Shown: positions 35,608 through 45,634 of the stretch, piece after piece
Layout of the letters: each line of letters starts with the position of its first letter
How positions within the stretch are numbered: the stretch's first letter is position 1
Assembly: GCF_040730185.1 (NCBI RefSeq)
Contig: NZ_CP160402.1
Location: 8,210,400-8,274,399, forward strand
Length of the DNA: 64,000 nucleotides
Source: Streptomyces sp. Je 1-332
GTDB lineage: Bacteria; Actinomycetota; Actinomycetes; Streptomycetales; Streptomycetaceae
Direction: 5' to 3'
Notes under the pieces: generated by a model
What the model was told of the DNA's origin: nothing
What the model saw: only the letters and a program-made list of their open reading frames with translations
Databases searched by the model: none
Made by a program: the position numbers and the translations under genes

Positions 35608-36330
35608 ATGTACCCCGCGCTCTCCTCCTACCTGACGCAGACTTCGACGCGCGCGTCGGAACGACATTCGTGTACGGCGGTGGGGGCGTCGCGCCCGGGG
35701 GACGGGCCGACACACGTGGCGCCCACCCCGGGCAGGAAGGGAAAGGGACACCACCGCGCGGCCGTTTCCAAAGACCGACGGCCTCAGTCCCGCCCTCATG
35801 CCCGCCATGGCGCGATCAAGCCCAGACGGGGCTTCCCGCCGCTCTCCTTCGGCTATGCGTCCGCGGCGCTGCTCGTCCTCACCGCCGGGCTCCTGGCCCA
35901 GTCCCAACGTCACCCGGCCCCCGCCAGTCCGCACGCCGCGCCTCCCGCGCGGCAAGGGCACGCTCCCGGTCACAAGTCTTCGCCCGTCCCCGACAAGGCA
36001 CCCTCCGCGCCCGCCTCGCCCAGCAAGCCCGCTCCACACCCAAGGCTCCCGGGGAGTGCCGAGCACGACGCCCCGCCTGCCCGCTCGAGTCAGGCAGCCG
36101 ACAGCGCAGCCGCGTCGAGCGTGCTGCACGTGGGCAGCACAGGCACCTCGGTCCGGCAGTTGCAGGAGCAGTTGGGCCGACTACGCCTCTACACCGGCCC
36201 CGTGGACGGCTACTACAGTCACGACGTCGCGGCCGCTGTCGCGCGCATGCAACAGGCACGCGCCATCAACGAACCTCTCGGCGTCTACGGCCCGGACACC
36301 CGCAACGCCATCAGCACCGCGGCGATGTAA
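35608..36330 (+). CDS. membrane-anchored peptidoglycan-binding protein
   Basis: 240 residues from the ATG at 35608 (a GTG at 35575 is possible). A basic N-terminal region is followed by one helix (FGYASAALLVLTAGLLAQS), a Pro/Ala-rich wall-spanning linker, and a C-terminal PG_binding_1 domain: LHVGSTGTSVRQLQEQLGRL, LYTGPVDGYYSHDVAAAVAR and VYGPDTRNAI. It would sit in the membrane with the binding domain in the wall. The start is uncertain. Confidence 0.7.
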   Translation: MYPALSSYLTQTSTRASERHSCTAVGASRPGDGPTHVAPTPGRKGKGHHRAAVSKDRRPQSRPHARHGAIKPRRGFPPLSFGYASAALLVLTAGLLAQSQRHPAPASPHAAPPARQGHAPGHKSSPVPDKAPSAPASPSKPAPHPRLPGSAEHDAPPARSSQAADSAAASSVLHVGSTGTSVRQLQEQLGRLRLYTGPVDGYYSHDVAAAVARMQQARAINEPLGVYGPDTRNAISTAAM

Positions 36331-36412
36331 CGCTGGCTGCCCTGTGCCAGGGCGGCGAGTACTTGCCCGAGAAGCCTCCGCTGAACGCTCCATCCATCGA
36401 AGTGGGGTTGAT

Positions 36413-36622
36413 TCAGCCGGACATGGCGCAGCGGCCGCACTTCTCCTTCCAGGTCGGAGCGGCTACCGTGCGGACATCGTCGTACAGGTGCCATTCGCCC
36501 TGCTCTACCCGGGGGGCATAGGTCCGTATGCGGTCGTTGCCGGTGTCGACCTCGTTCATGCCTCCTGTGCCGATGTGCATGCCGCCGGAGTTGTAGGTGG
36601 AGGCATAGGCGAACTCGGATGC
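36413..36622 (-). pseudogene. C-terminal fragment, family unknown
   Basis: The minus frame reads SASEFAYASTYNSGGMHIGT, then NDRIRTYAPRVEQGEWHLYD and PTWKEKCGRCAMSG before the stop. The phrasing is protein-like and distinct from the plus-strand fragment that starts beside it. No start or family identified. Confidence 0.35.
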
Positions 36623-36629
36623 GCTGTAG

Positions 36630-36919
36630 AGGCAGGAGAGGGAGTTCCACGAGCAATTCGAAGGTCTCTGGGAGAACATCCGCAAGCGCCGCTCGACCGT
36701 CGCAATCGCGGGGCCGGACCCGGTGGTGAAGGCGGAAGGCGCGTTCGCCGACGACGTCAGGTCCTTCAGAAACGACGTCGTACACCGCCGCAAGGGACAC
36801 CTGTTCACGAGAAGCACCGCTTCGAACGGCGCCTGGACTTCTTCACCGAGGCGGCACGTACAGCGCTGGAGGATGAAGGCCACTCATCCGGGGCCCCTAG
36901 CGCAACGGCAGCTCCGTAA
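36630..36919 (+). pseudogene. frame-broken helical protein fragment
   Basis: One frame reads EREFHEQFEGLWENIRKRRS and AEGAFADDVRSFRNDVV; another continues HEKHRFERRLDFFTEAARTA ending at a TAA. Together they look like the end of a coiled-coil-rich protein broken by an indel near 36795. Function unknown. Confidence 0.35.
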
Positions 36920-37639
36920 GCATGACGGCATAGACCGGGGAGTCGGGGAAGGGCTGAGGCTCCCCAACTTTCCGGAAGCGCGGTCGACGGCGCCTGTAGC
37001 GCGATCTTCTCGGCGGATCGGTCGCCGATGCTGCATGTTGCTGGCTACGCTTCTGGTGGGGCCGGGCGCCGGTGCGAGTCCTACTGCGCCAACAGGGGGG
37101 GGCAGGTGGACGATATGGCCGTAGGGCGTGATGATTGTCGTCGCTTGTCGAGGGTCAGCGATCCTGCGCAGGCGCCACCGGTCTGACCTGGGGCTGTGCA
37201 GGTTGGCTCGAGTGGGTTGGAGCGTGCTGGCTCACCGAATCTGCGCAGAGGTCGGCGCACGCCTGTTGTGAGTTGGTGGGGTGGCGGCAGTGGGTTTGCC
37301 AGCAGGACATGGCGAAGCGTCAGCCGCGGTTGCCTACGCGGACCACGACCGGGTGCAGCACCACACATACAAATGCGGGCTCTGTCGGTGGAATGGCTAC
37401 CGCCTTGCCTCTACGACGCACGCGTGGTCGGCTACTCACGCCCTGAGCACCGGCGCCGAGCCCGACTCGGACAGCGGCCTGTACCGACAGCGGGTCTTCT
37501 TCCCGCTCCTACACGACCGCGACAGGCTGCCCACTGGCCTCTACCAAGAAGCCTCTATGGGGGTTCCTCAGGTGGACCGGGTGGATGTGCCGTCCAGGGC
37601 ACCGTACCCCTCGGCCCGGCCGCCGCCTCGCCACACGTA
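36920..37639. other. 720 bp without a supported gene
   Basis: Only GC-driven open frames on both strands; no domain-like phrases, tRNA or strong repeats seen. Confidence 0.4.
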
Positions 37640-38707
37640 ATGTCCCCTCGCATGGACCACGTTGAACTAAGCGATGCCATAGCGGACTTCGCGAGTCTGA
37701 TCGGCCGCGTCGAGGAGACCGGCGAGCGGATGTGCATCATCGATGGCGGCGAGCCGACGAGTGTGCTCCTCCCCGCGGCCGAACTCGCCGAGCTGGAACA
37801 CTTCGCCCAACGAGCCCCCAGCGGCGCGCGGCACCGGCCCAGATCCAGATCGGGGCAGGGGCACCCGTTCGGCCCGGACCCGCAGGGCCCGTACATCCGC
37901 TACGTGCACGCTGACGGGGGGAGGATGACCTTCGTACGAGACCGGGTGGTCGTGGCCGAGCTGAGGTCGGTGGAGGAGATCGACTGGCTGGAGGACAGGG
38001 CGCGCACGGCCCGCCAGAGCTACATGCCCCCGAAGCAGGCGGACGCGTTCGAGGAGTTCCTCGCCCGCCAGGGCCCGGTGGGCGACGGCGTGGCGTGGAT
38101 CGCCAGCAGTTGGCGGAACCAAGAACCCTTCACGGAAATCGTGTTCATCAAGGGACCGACCGCCGAGGATGTGGCCCTCGCCTACGGGGCCGACGCGCAG
38201 GACGTCGCCGACGGGCTGCTGCTCCGCCAGGTCGAGGAGCAAGACGCGCGGGAGGGTACCGACAACCTCACTCGCGTGCTGGCCTTCGGGGAGGAGAACG
38301 GCTGGACGTGGCTGGGCTACCACGACTTCGACCATGCCTTCTCGCGTTCCCTCGAGCCGCCACCCGAGCAGCAGATCACGCTCAGCGCGACCATGGCCAA
38401 GGCCATCTACGACTTCAGCTACTTCGAGGACGGTGCGTACCAGAACCCCTTCCCGATCGAGGACGGTGCCACAGACCGGCGGGACATGTATGAACTCATC
38501 TGGTACACCCCGGGCAAGGCGCCGTTCGCCCCGGAAGCGCCGCTGTCCTTCCTCAACCTCCACCTCCGCATCGCGGAGAAGGCAGGCAACTGGAGGGACA
38601 ACATCGCGCTGTTCTTCGAAGGCCTGGAACGGGCCTTCGGCCTCGCCCTGCCCCGGGACGCGATCACCTCCGGGAACGTACGCTGCGCCCGTCCGGCCCG
38701 CCGCTGA
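37640..38707 (+). CDS. protein with Phd/YefM-like N-terminus and unknown C-terminal part
   Basis: 355 residues from ATG 37640 (or 351 from 37652). Residues 5-55 (VELSDAIADFASLIGRVEET, CIIDGGEPTSVLLPAAELAE) look like a Phd/YefM antitoxin DNA-binding and dimerisation domain. The long acidic remainder (TEIVFIKGPTAEDVALAYGA, NGWTWLGYHDFDHAFSRSLE, YDFSYFEDGAYQNPFP) resembles DUF6461-like proteins by impression only. No toxin gene follows. It may be a fusion or a gene captured by an antitoxin promoter region. Confidence 0.55.
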   Translation: MSPRMDHVELSDAIADFASLIGRVEETGERMCIIDGGEPTSVLLPAAELAELEHFAQRAPSGARHRPRSRSGQGHPFGPDPQGPYIRYVHADGGRMTFVRDRVVVAELRSVEEIDWLEDRARTARQSYMPPKQADAFEEFLARQGPVGDGVAWIASSWRNQEPFTEIVFIKGPTAEDVALAYGADAQDVADGLLLRQVEEQDAREGTDNLTRVLAFGEENGWTWLGYHDFDHAFSRSLEPPPEQQITLSATMAKAIYDFSYFEDGAYQNPFPIEDGATDRRDMYELIWYTPGKAPFAPEAPLSFLNLHLRIAEKAGNWRDNIALFFEGLERAFGLALPRDAITSGNVRCARPARR

Positions 38708-38946
38708 CCAGGGGCGGACAGCGGCGGGGAATCGGCTGCACACGCACTGCTTGCTTGTGGGCACACCCATGCAACTGCGCTGATGAAATCCCCGGGTCTT
38801 CGCTGTCCGCCGGCCGCCAAGTAGCTTCTTCCCGCCCTCTGGAGCTCCTGTACGTCGTCTGGCTACCTCAGCCGGATGTCAACCGCGTTCTCTCAGGAGG
38901 GGGCGGGTGCGTTGATCCGCGCGGCCTCGAGACGTGCTCGGTCAAT

Positions 38947-39564
38947 ATGATTCCGATCATGAGTATGGAAGTCGTGCAGGCGTGGCGCCGTGTCGAGAAT
39001 TGGCTCGCGCAGAATGCCCCCGGGTCTTACCGCTCCCTGAGGGCGCCGGCATCGGATGTCGACCTCACCCAGGCAGATGAGTACGTGCCTATACACGCCG
39101 ATCTTCGGTTCTTGCTCGAACTGCATGACGGTGGCGAAGGGTTCGAGGTCGAGGGGGACGAGGAGGGCGAGGTGAATCCGGCGGCATGGCTGCCGGAAGG
39201 GTGCGAATGGCTTCCCTTGGACCGCATGCTCGGCCTGCCCGCTGTTGCCCTGCACGGTGCACCGCGGCCCGGCTGGGCTCCTTGGGCCGCGCCCGGAGAC
39301 GGTGAGGTCGGGTTCGGCGTCGACGCAGGTACAGGGCAGGTGATGCGTTTCCCTGACGATGGGACGGCACCACTTGATTCCGTCGCTCCTGAGTTCAGCT
39401 CCATCGCCGTGTACCTCACGGCTGTGTCAGAGGCTCTTGAGGAGGGGACGGGGCCGCTGATCACTGCGGACCATCAACCTGGCATCGCACTCGGTTGTTT
39501 GCTGTGGGAGGACCCGGAGCAGGTGTCGCTCGACGAGGTGGAGTGGCGTGCCCTGCACGCTTGA
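38947..39564 (+). CDS. SMI1/KNR4-family protein
   Basis: 205 residues from ATG 38947 (38959 and 38965 are alternatives). Opening VVQAWRRVENWLAQNAPGSY and RFLLELHDGGEGFEVEGDEE are SMI1/KNR4-like, with the later APWAAPGDGEVGFGVDAGTG and EFSSIAVYLTAVSEAL typical of intact members. Intact members are frequent toxin-immunity proteins; no toxin gene is adjacent. Confidence 0.75.
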   Translation: MIPIMSMEVVQAWRRVENWLAQNAPGSYRSLRAPASDVDLTQADEYVPIHADLRFLLELHDGGEGFEVEGDEEGEVNPAAWLPEGCEWLPLDRMLGLPAVALHGAPRPGWAPWAAPGDGEVGFGVDAGTGQVMRFPDDGTAPLDSVAPEFSSIAVYLTAVSEALEEGTGPLITADHQPGIALGCLLWEDPEQVSLDEVEWRALHA

Positions 39565-39573
39565 AATCCTCGC

Positions 39574-39950
39574 CTACCTTAAGGGGGGGGCGATTTCCGC
39601 CTGCCGCGGCGTTGGCCGGCGCGGCTTCGGATGGGTTCCTGTTTCATCGCGCTGTGCCGGGAGGAGTCCCGTTCTCACCCGCGCTCCGCAGGCTGATACC
39701 GCCAGTCCGGCGGCCTTTGCGACGTTGATGGCCGCAGTGATATCCCGATCGAAGGCGGCCCCGCATGCTTGGCACGTCCATGCGCGGACGTGCAACGGTT
39801 TGGGCCGTCCTTGACGCCGCACTGCGAGCACACCTGGCTGGTGGGCTCGACCCGGTCGATCTTGATCAGAGTGCGCCCGTACCGGGCGGCCTTCTCTGCG
39901 CGAGGGCGGCTTCGACACGGTGGGCGAGGCCCTGCAGTGGTGCAATGACC
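39574..39950 (-). pseudogene. TnpB (IS200/IS605 OrfB) C-terminal fragment
   Basis: The minus strand reads RTLIKIDRVEPTSQVCSQCG, then after a one-base frame change PLHVRAWTCQACGAAFDRDI, TAAINVAKAAGLAVSACG and LLPAQRDETGTHP. These are the zinc ribbon (two CxxC pairs) and the final catalytic Asp segment (DRDITAAIN) of RNA-guided TnpB nucleases. The RuvC N-terminal two thirds and TnpA are absent. A dead remnant. Confidence 0.7.
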
Positions 39951-40026
39951 GGCTCACCGGCGAGGTCGGTCCGCTCCCGCCGGCCGGCCGGCCGGTGGTG
40001 GCGCTTGGGCCCCGGGTAGGTGTCGC

Positions 40027-41334
40027 TCATGACGGATGCCGCCGCGTCGCCCTCGGTACAGGCCGTCGTTTACGGTGCCGTCGTCGCGAAGGGCGCGCGC
40101 GTTGCTGGACCGGGTTCGCCGCTGACTCCTCGGCCCGCGACAGCTCCCGGCGCCGGAAGGTACCGGCGGCCAGAGTCAGCGGGCCGATCAACAATACGAG
40201 CACGGCGACAGCGCCAAGCGCGACCGGCAGGCTGGTCAGCTCGGCGACGCCGCCCACCATCGGAGGGCCGAGTAAGAACCCGCTGTAGGCAATGGTTGTC
40301 GCAAACGCGACCTCGCGTTCGCCGCCGCCCCCGTCGGGCCGCCGCCCGGCAGCTCCGCTCAACTCGATGACGACGGGGGAGGCGTACGCGAGACCGACAC
40401 CAGCGACAGCGAAGCCGGCGAAGGTCAGGGCCGGTGACGGCGCCATGACTGCGGTGACCAGCCCGAGCCCGCCGATCGCGGCACCCCCGATAAGCATGTG
40501 CGGTGCGCCCCAGCGACGCTGGATCGCCTCACCGCACAAGCGGGTGCACGCCATGGTGGTCGAGAAGCACGAGTAGATCAGGGCACCGGTGGCCTCGCTG
40601 AGACCGCGTTCCTGCACACCGAACAGTGCTGACCAGTCCGCCGTCGCTCCTTCGGCTATCGAGGCACACAGTGCCACGCCGCCGAGCAGCCACAGCGCCG
40701 GTCGCCTGAAAGGGGCTTGCTCGGCGTGCCCGACCTCAGCGGACACTCTCAGTCGTTTCTCCACGGGAATCCAGCGGACGATGCCGATGGTGACACCGCC
40801 GCAGACCACCGCGACGATGACGAAATGACGGCTGGGTGCCAGTCCTTGCCAGGCCGCGACCGCAGCGCTGACTGAACCGGCCAGCGTGCCGAAACTGAAG
40901 GCTGCGTGAAAAAGCGGCATGATCGACCGTCCGGCTCGCCGGGTCGCGGTCACGCCGGCCACGTTCATTGCCACGTCCATCCCGCCGACCATGACGCCGA
41001 GTACGACCAGCAGCAGGCCGAGCATCGCGGGCGACCTCGCCAGCCCCAGTACCGGAAGCATCGCGGACCCGGCAACGCCGGACACCGCCATCACGATACG
41101 AGCACCAAACGCCGCGCAGAGTCGACCGGCGAGAATCGAAGAGGCGATCATCCCTACGCTGGCACCGAGCAGGGACAGTCCCAGCGCACCCTCCTCCGCA
41201 CCGATCTGCGCGGCCAATGCCGGCACCCGAGGGGCCCACGAGCCGAGCAGCGCGCCGTTGAGCACGAACGCGCCGAGTACCGCGATGATTTCCGGGTTCC
41301 TGCCGCTGGCTCGGTCGGGATGGGTGGCGGTCAT
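40027..41334 (-). CDS. MFS transporter
   Basis: Major facilitator protein of 435 residues with about twelve helices. Opening PEIIAVLGAFVLNGALLGSW and the loop GRLCAAFGARIVM are usual for sugar/drug MFS. GGAGCTGACC precedes the ATG at 41334. The last 35 residues are a long basic tail, perhaps read into non-native sequence. It follows a mycothiol-type enzyme gene after 42 bp, so the two may form an operon for export or detoxification. Confidence 0.85.
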   Translation of the reverse strand: MTATHPDRASGRNPEIIAVLGAFVLNGALLGSWAPRVPALAAQIGAEEGALGLSLLGASVGMIASSILAGRLCAAFGARIVMAVSGVAGSAMLPVLGLARSPAMLGLLLVVLGVMVGGMDVAMNVAGVTATRRAGRSIMPLFHAAFSFGTLAGSVSAAVAAWQGLAPSRHFVIVAVVCGGVTIGIVRWIPVEKRLRVSAEVGHAEQAPFRRPALWLLGGVALCASIAEGATADWSALFGVQERGLSEATGALIYSCFSTTMACTRLCGEAIQRRWGAPHMLIGGAAIGGLGLVTAVMAPSPALTFAGFAVAGVGLAYASPVVIELSGAAGRRPDGGGGEREVAFATTIAYSGFLLGPPMVGGVAELTSLPVALGAVAVLVLLIGPLTLAAGTFRRRELSRAEESAANPVQQRARPSRRRHRKRRPVPRATRRHPS

Positions 41335-41376
41335 GGTCAGCTCCGTCCCGGCCCGGTTGGGGCGAGCCACGATCGG

Positions 41377-42108
41377 TCAGCTTCGCCAGGTCGGCAGCGC
41401 CGGCAGAGGGCCTCGCGGTTCGACGCTCAGCATGTGGCCGTCGGTCCGCCTGGTGAGCCAGCCCAGCAGTTCGGCTGCTGGGCCGTTCACACGCGGCCCT
41501 GGCCCGTCGCCGAGTACCCGCGGGACTTGGTCCTCGTCGGCGCGCAACGTCATGGGCGGCGTGTGGGGGTTGGTGCGCAGTTTCGCGGTGGTCGCATCCA
41601 GTTCGCGGGCGGTGAAGGAGGCGGGCCAACGGGCCGGAGTGTGGCCGGCGTCCAGGTCGGTGTGGTGCACTTCCACCTCGCGCAGCATGCTGGCGACGGC
41701 CCCGCGCACCGGCCGCAGACCGGCCCCGAGCCAGCGCACCGGCACGTCCCAGGCGTGTGGGGGGTGGTCGTCGGCTGCGGAGAGGAAGCGGTGCAGCGCG
41801 GTGTCCATGTCGTCGAGGAGGGCATCGGCGGACCGTCCGGCGCCCTCCTCGATTTCCCGTTCGCGCTGATCATCGCTGGCGTACTGCGGCAGGTCGGTGC
41901 CCGTACGGGCTGAGGTGAGCAGCCGGGTGCGCGAGTCGGCGCTGCGGGCGAGGTGCGTCAAGACGTGGGCGCGGGTCCAGCCGGGCAGCAGGGAGGGGGC
42001 CTTCACGTCCTCGTCCGACAGCGTCGCCGCGGTCGAGCGTAGCCGGCCGACACAGGTGCGCAGCAGGGGCAGGAGGGCGGCAGGGCTGGCTTCTTCCTTG
42101 TGCGGCAT
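41377..42108 (-). CDS. mycothiol-dependent maleylpyruvate isomerase-family protein
   Basis: DinB-like four-helix protein of 243 residues. The metal-binding/family phrases LPGWTRAHVLTHLARSADSR, SMLREVEVHHTDLDAGHTP and LLGWLTRRTDG fit the TIGR03083-type group, which uses mycothiol for isomerisation or detoxification. His residues in VLTHLAR and EVEVHHTD are likely ligands. Probably co-transcribed with the MFS gene. Confidence 0.82.
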   Translation of the reverse strand: MPHKEEASPAALLPLLRTCVGRLRSTAATLSDEDVKAPSLLPGWTRAHVLTHLARSADSRTRLLTSARTGTDLPQYASDDQREREIEEGAGRSADALLDDMDTALHRFLSAADDHPPHAWDVPVRWLGAGLRPVRGAVASMLREVEVHHTDLDAGHTPARWPASFTARELDATTAKLRTNPHTPPMTLRADEDQVPRVLGDGPGPRVNGPAAELLGWLTRRTDGHMLSVEPRGPLPALPTWRS

Positions 42109-42480
42109 GGGCCTCCGATCGGTGATGACGCGTCGCCTTACCTGTTCCCAGGTTCCCAGTTTGTGGCGCTATGCACTCCGTCGCCCCGCTCACGCTGAGG
42201 ATGAACAGCCGTACGGGTACTCGTCGTTCACTGCAATGGATCGGGTCGCGTTCCAGGTTTCCCAGGGGCGCAGCCGGCATGAACTGCGCCATGGGCGTGG
42301 GCCTGTTCGCGGGTCAGTTCCCCGGAGGTGACGTCTCGCCCAGTGCGAGGGAGATCGCTGCGGTCTGCTGACGCGGGCTGACGGCCTCGGGGGTCTTGCT
42401 GGTACTGGGCCGGCGCCGCGTGTCCGCCTCCGGCCCGGATGAGGGCGCGGGCTGGAGACAGGCACGCGGGGCAGCCGGGT
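42109..42480. other. intergenic, no gene recognised
   Basis: Nothing beyond GC-biased open frames on either strand. Confidence 0.4.
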
Positions 42481-42882
42481 TCAGTCGGCAGTGTAAGCCG
42501 TCACGGAGGAGCTGTTCGAGAACTGGTAGCGGTAGTTCACGTTGTCCTTGACGTCGATCGCGACGGCCCTCCAGATGTTCGCGTTGGCTGTCCTGTAGTT
42601 GGACTGGCAGTAGTTGGGATTGCCTGCTGCCGTGTAGAAGCACACGCGGACCTGGACGCTTGCGGGGTGGACGACCTTCAGGTTGATGTCGCTGCAGGCC
42701 GAGGACGTTTTATACATATCGCTGTAACTGTGGTCGATGTGCTTGGTGAACTTGACCGCTCCGCCATAGCAAGTCGCCGCGCTCGCCGGCCCGGCGGTAG
42801 CCAGGCCAAGGCCCAGTCCGGATACGAGTAGAGCGACAGCGGACGCGCCGGCATTGAGGCGGGTGGGCACGGAACGCTTCAT
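42481..42882 (-). CDS. secreted small hypothetical protein
   Basis: 133 residues with a Sec signal peptide (NAGASAVALLVSGLGLGLAT then AGPASAA). The mature part of about 100 residues has four Cys (ATCYGG, SACSDIN, VCFYTA, YCQSNY) that could form two disulfides, and aromatic beta-strand phrases such as VNYRYQFSNSSSVTAYTAD. GGGGGAT lies before the ATG. It resembles the many small extracellular beta-proteins of streptomycetes; function unknown. Confidence 0.75.
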   Translation of the reverse strand: MKRSVPTRLNAGASAVALLVSGLGLGLATAGPASAATCYGGAVKFTKHIDHSYSDMYKTSSACSDINLKVVHPASVQVRVCFYTAAGNPNYCQSNYRTANANIWRAVAIDVKDNVNYRYQFSNSSSVTAYTAD

Positions 42883-43746
42883 GGACAGATCCCCCTGGAA
42901 ACATCGGACGGAATGGCACGGGAAGCACACATCGTTGGTGGACAGCAGGCACGTGACGTGGTCCGAGTTTCGCAGAGAGGGAGAGATCGGGGAACCTTCA
43001 ACCATCCGCAGCTTAGAGGGAGTTAGGGCCCAGCACCTTCGCCCGCGGCCGGAAGTGCCGTGTTGTAACCGCCTTAGCGTCTGCTCCTTGACGGTTCGGC
43101 AGATCCACCCACCGGAGGGCAAGGTTCGTCTCTTGGGCCGACGCCGGGCAGGCTGCGCGTCCTCATGGGTCTGGTTCACGGTCTGCTGACCGGTGCAAGG
43201 CGCTTCTCAACCGGCCGTGTAGGGCACCTTGAGCGTGCCCCGGGGGCCTCGTCCGCCCCGCGACGTGGGCCTGCGGGCGATCTTCTCGAGGACGACGTCT
43301 GTCTGCGACGTGTCGGCGTGCTCACGTTTGTGCAGAAAGGTAGGGACGGATGAATGTGCCGAGCAAGTCACCGCCGGGTGGCGCTCATTGCGATGCGACG
43401 TGATGGGCAGTGGATCAAAGCGGCCTGTTCGAGGACTGCTGCCTGCCCGTCGTAGTCGACTTCATGCCGTTCCATGTCGACGAGCGTTGGCAGGGCCAAG
43501 CGCTGCTGCATCTGGGAGACCTCCCTGCTGGGAGATCCAGGGGCATAGTCGCCGCGCAGGTTGAAGCAGCTGCGCATCGCTCGGCTGTCCGTGGCCAGTT
43601 GAGATTCCCCACCGACGGTCAGTAAGTGGGGAGTTATCTGGCCGACAGGGATGACGCATAGTGATCGCCGGACGTTTGGCGACGAGCTGACTGTGCTGCT
43701 GGGTGAGGCGTGTCGGTAGGCAACCGATTTACCGGGCGTTGCGGGA
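42883..43746. other. 864 bp without a supported gene
   Basis: Upstream region of the secreted protein plus DNA with no coherent frame. Likely decayed; nothing recognisable at its edges. Confidence 0.4.
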
Positions 43747-44166
43747 TCACTCCGGTGTCGCAGCTGACTGTGTCTGGGCGTTGAACACCAGCTCCCACAG
43801 GTGCCCGTCAGGGTCGGTGAAGTAGCCTATGTAAGCCCCGTCATAGGTGCCCGCGGCCTCGGGTACCGCCCCACCCGCCGTGCCGACTCGGGCGAGGATG
43901 TCGTCGACCTCCGCCCTGCTGCCGATGGCGCAGGAAATGACGCACGCGCCCGGCACGGCAGCGTGGGGAATGGCAACGCCGGCACGGTCGAGGTACGTCG
44001 CGTACTCCCCGCGCTGGATCAGGAACAGCGACAGGTTCGGCAGCTCGAAGAGGATGGCGTCAACGTCGACGGCTGCCGTGGACAGCCCCAGTCCATCCCG
44101 GTAGAAGCGCAGGGAGCTGTCCAGGTCGGCGACCGGAAGCGAGACGACGACGGTTTTCGGCTTCAA
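43747..44166 (-). CDS. VOC-family protein
   Basis: Glyoxalase-fold protein of 139 residues from a TTG with AGGAG six bases upstream. First module: TVVVSLPVADLDSSLRFYRD then GLGLSTAAVDVDAILFELPN. Second: GAYIGYFTDPDGHLWELVFN with the ligand Glu. Family roles range from detoxification to antibiotic binding. No regulator is adjacent. Confidence 0.85.
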   Translation of the reverse strand: MKPKTVVVSLPVADLDSSLRFYRDGLGLSTAAVDVDAILFELPNLSLFLIQRGEYATYLDRAGVAIPHAAVPGACVISCAIGSRAEVDDILARVGTAGGAVPEAAGTYDGAYIGYFTDPDGHLWELVFNAQTQSAATPE

Positions 44167-44741
44167 GGCTTCTCCTGGCGTCGGGGGGTTCAAGATACCT
44201 AGGTGGTGGATACGCAGAGCAACGCCGCAACTGACGGTACATGGGGGATCCGAATTGGCCGCTGTCACGCGGCCCGTGAGGTCAATACTCTTCTCAACCA
44301 GGCGCTCAACCAGGCTGCTCGACGAGGCAGCCGCGCGCAGTTCACCCTCGCCGATCTTGGCCGCGCGCTCGACCTGGCACAGCTGTGGCTCGACAGTCTG
44401 CACACTAGGCCGGATCTTCCTCCGAACCCCTCCTGCAGGGGTGCTTCAGCCGCAACAGCAAGGCGTGTGCCGGATGGTTGGCGAACTCGCCGTGGGGCAG
44501 AGGGACTGCTACGTGATCGTGTGGCATTCCTGATTCCGGCTGACGGTGTCATCGCCAGGACAGTCTCTCTGATCGGGGCGGGATCGCCCGTAGCGCGTCC
44601 GTACCCAGTCAGGGCACAGGCGTTGCGAGAGGTCCAGCAGGCCGGGCATGCCTGCTGTCCGTAACGCTTGTCACGCCGACGGCGCGTCGGTGTGTTCGAT
44701 AACAGTGCTTTCTACCAGCAGTTTCCTCAGACCCGGCGAGA
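44167..44741. other. 575 bp without a supported gene
   Basis: Between the VOC gene start and the end of the lipoprotein gene. No coherent frame, repeat or RNA gene seen. Confidence 0.4.
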
Positions 44742-45419
44742 CTACTGACGTGTGGCGGCCTGTACATCTGCGGCCGTTACCGTCGCAGGCTTGCCGTCCT
44801 GGAGCTGCTGGAGGCGCTCGAGTGTCGCGGCGAGCATGGCCTGCGTCCCCGAGGGGTCTCCCGCAGCGCCGCCTTCGATTCGGACCCGAATGCTGGCATT
44901 GCCCGAGCGGACGTACCCGTAGACGGAATCGTTGCTGACCATCATCAGCGTGTTCTCGTCGCCAATGGGCTTCTTGGGGGCGTGCTGCTCGCTCGACTTG
45001 GTGCCCTTCCATTTCTCAAACTGACTGTGGGCGGCATCAGCCGAGTCGAAGAGACAGATCGTCACGTGCGCCATGTTGACCGTGGAGCCGTTGTACTCGT
45101 ATGAGGAGTCGCTGCCACGGACCCAGCCCGCTGGCGCGGAGTCCGCGTCCGGCGAGGCGTTGCAGTACTGCCCCTCCGTCACCGACTTGTCCCCGTGCAG
45201 GGAGTAGCCGGTAAGGGCTTCGCCGTCGCCCAGCAGTGCCTGCGTGAGGTGGGCCTGGGAGAGATCCTTGATCGGCTTGTCTTTCGGGGCGGGAGTAGCC
45301 TCCTGCTTGTCCGCCTGATCACCGGTATCCGCCTTGTTGCTGTCCGAAGAGCAGGCGGTGAGCAGAGCCGTCCCGGCGAGGGCGGTGATGAGGGCGACGC
45401 GTACACGTGACATGCGCAC
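44742..45419 (-). CDS. putative lipoprotein
   Basis: 225 residues. Signal with lipobox LLTAC (cleavage before the Cys near residue 23), then an Asp/Lys/Glu-rich linker (SNKADTGDQADKQEATPAPK). The mature domain contains QAHLTQALLGDGEALTGYSL, CNASPDADSAP, VNMAHVTICLFDSADAA and YVRSGNASIRVRIEGG. Two Cys may pair. This fits membrane-tethered sensor-like lipoproteins of streptomycetes; role unknown. Confidence 0.8.
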   Translation of the reverse strand: MRMSRVRVALITALAGTALLTACSSDSNKADTGDQADKQEATPAPKDKPIKDLSQAHLTQALLGDGEALTGYSLHGDKSVTEGQYCNASPDADSAPAGWVRGSDSSYEYNGSTVNMAHVTICLFDSADAAHSQFEKWKGTKSSEQHAPKKPIGDENTLMMVSNDSVYGYVRSGNASIRVRIEGGAAGDPSGTQAMLAATLERLQQLQDGKPATVTAADVQAATRQ

Positions 45420-45634
45420 ACCCTAGCCGCAGTTGATCTTCGACTATCGAGCCGCCTGGCCTGTCTGATCCCTTTGCGAAGCCTGCCGACGGTAACCGCG
45501 CGAAGCGCAGACGCCGCAAACTACTGAACGGTGAGGCTCGACGTCCTTGCTGAAGGCGCCTGATCGAGAGCTCGTCGAACTTGGCACGGGTCACCGTCGC
45601 GGCAGTCCGCCTTTGGTTTCTCTCCTGAGCGGCG

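Noticed and set aside
36920..37639. Plus-strand extension of the Phd-like gene
   Set aside because: No protein-like character; the antitoxin-like domain starts at 37640-37652.
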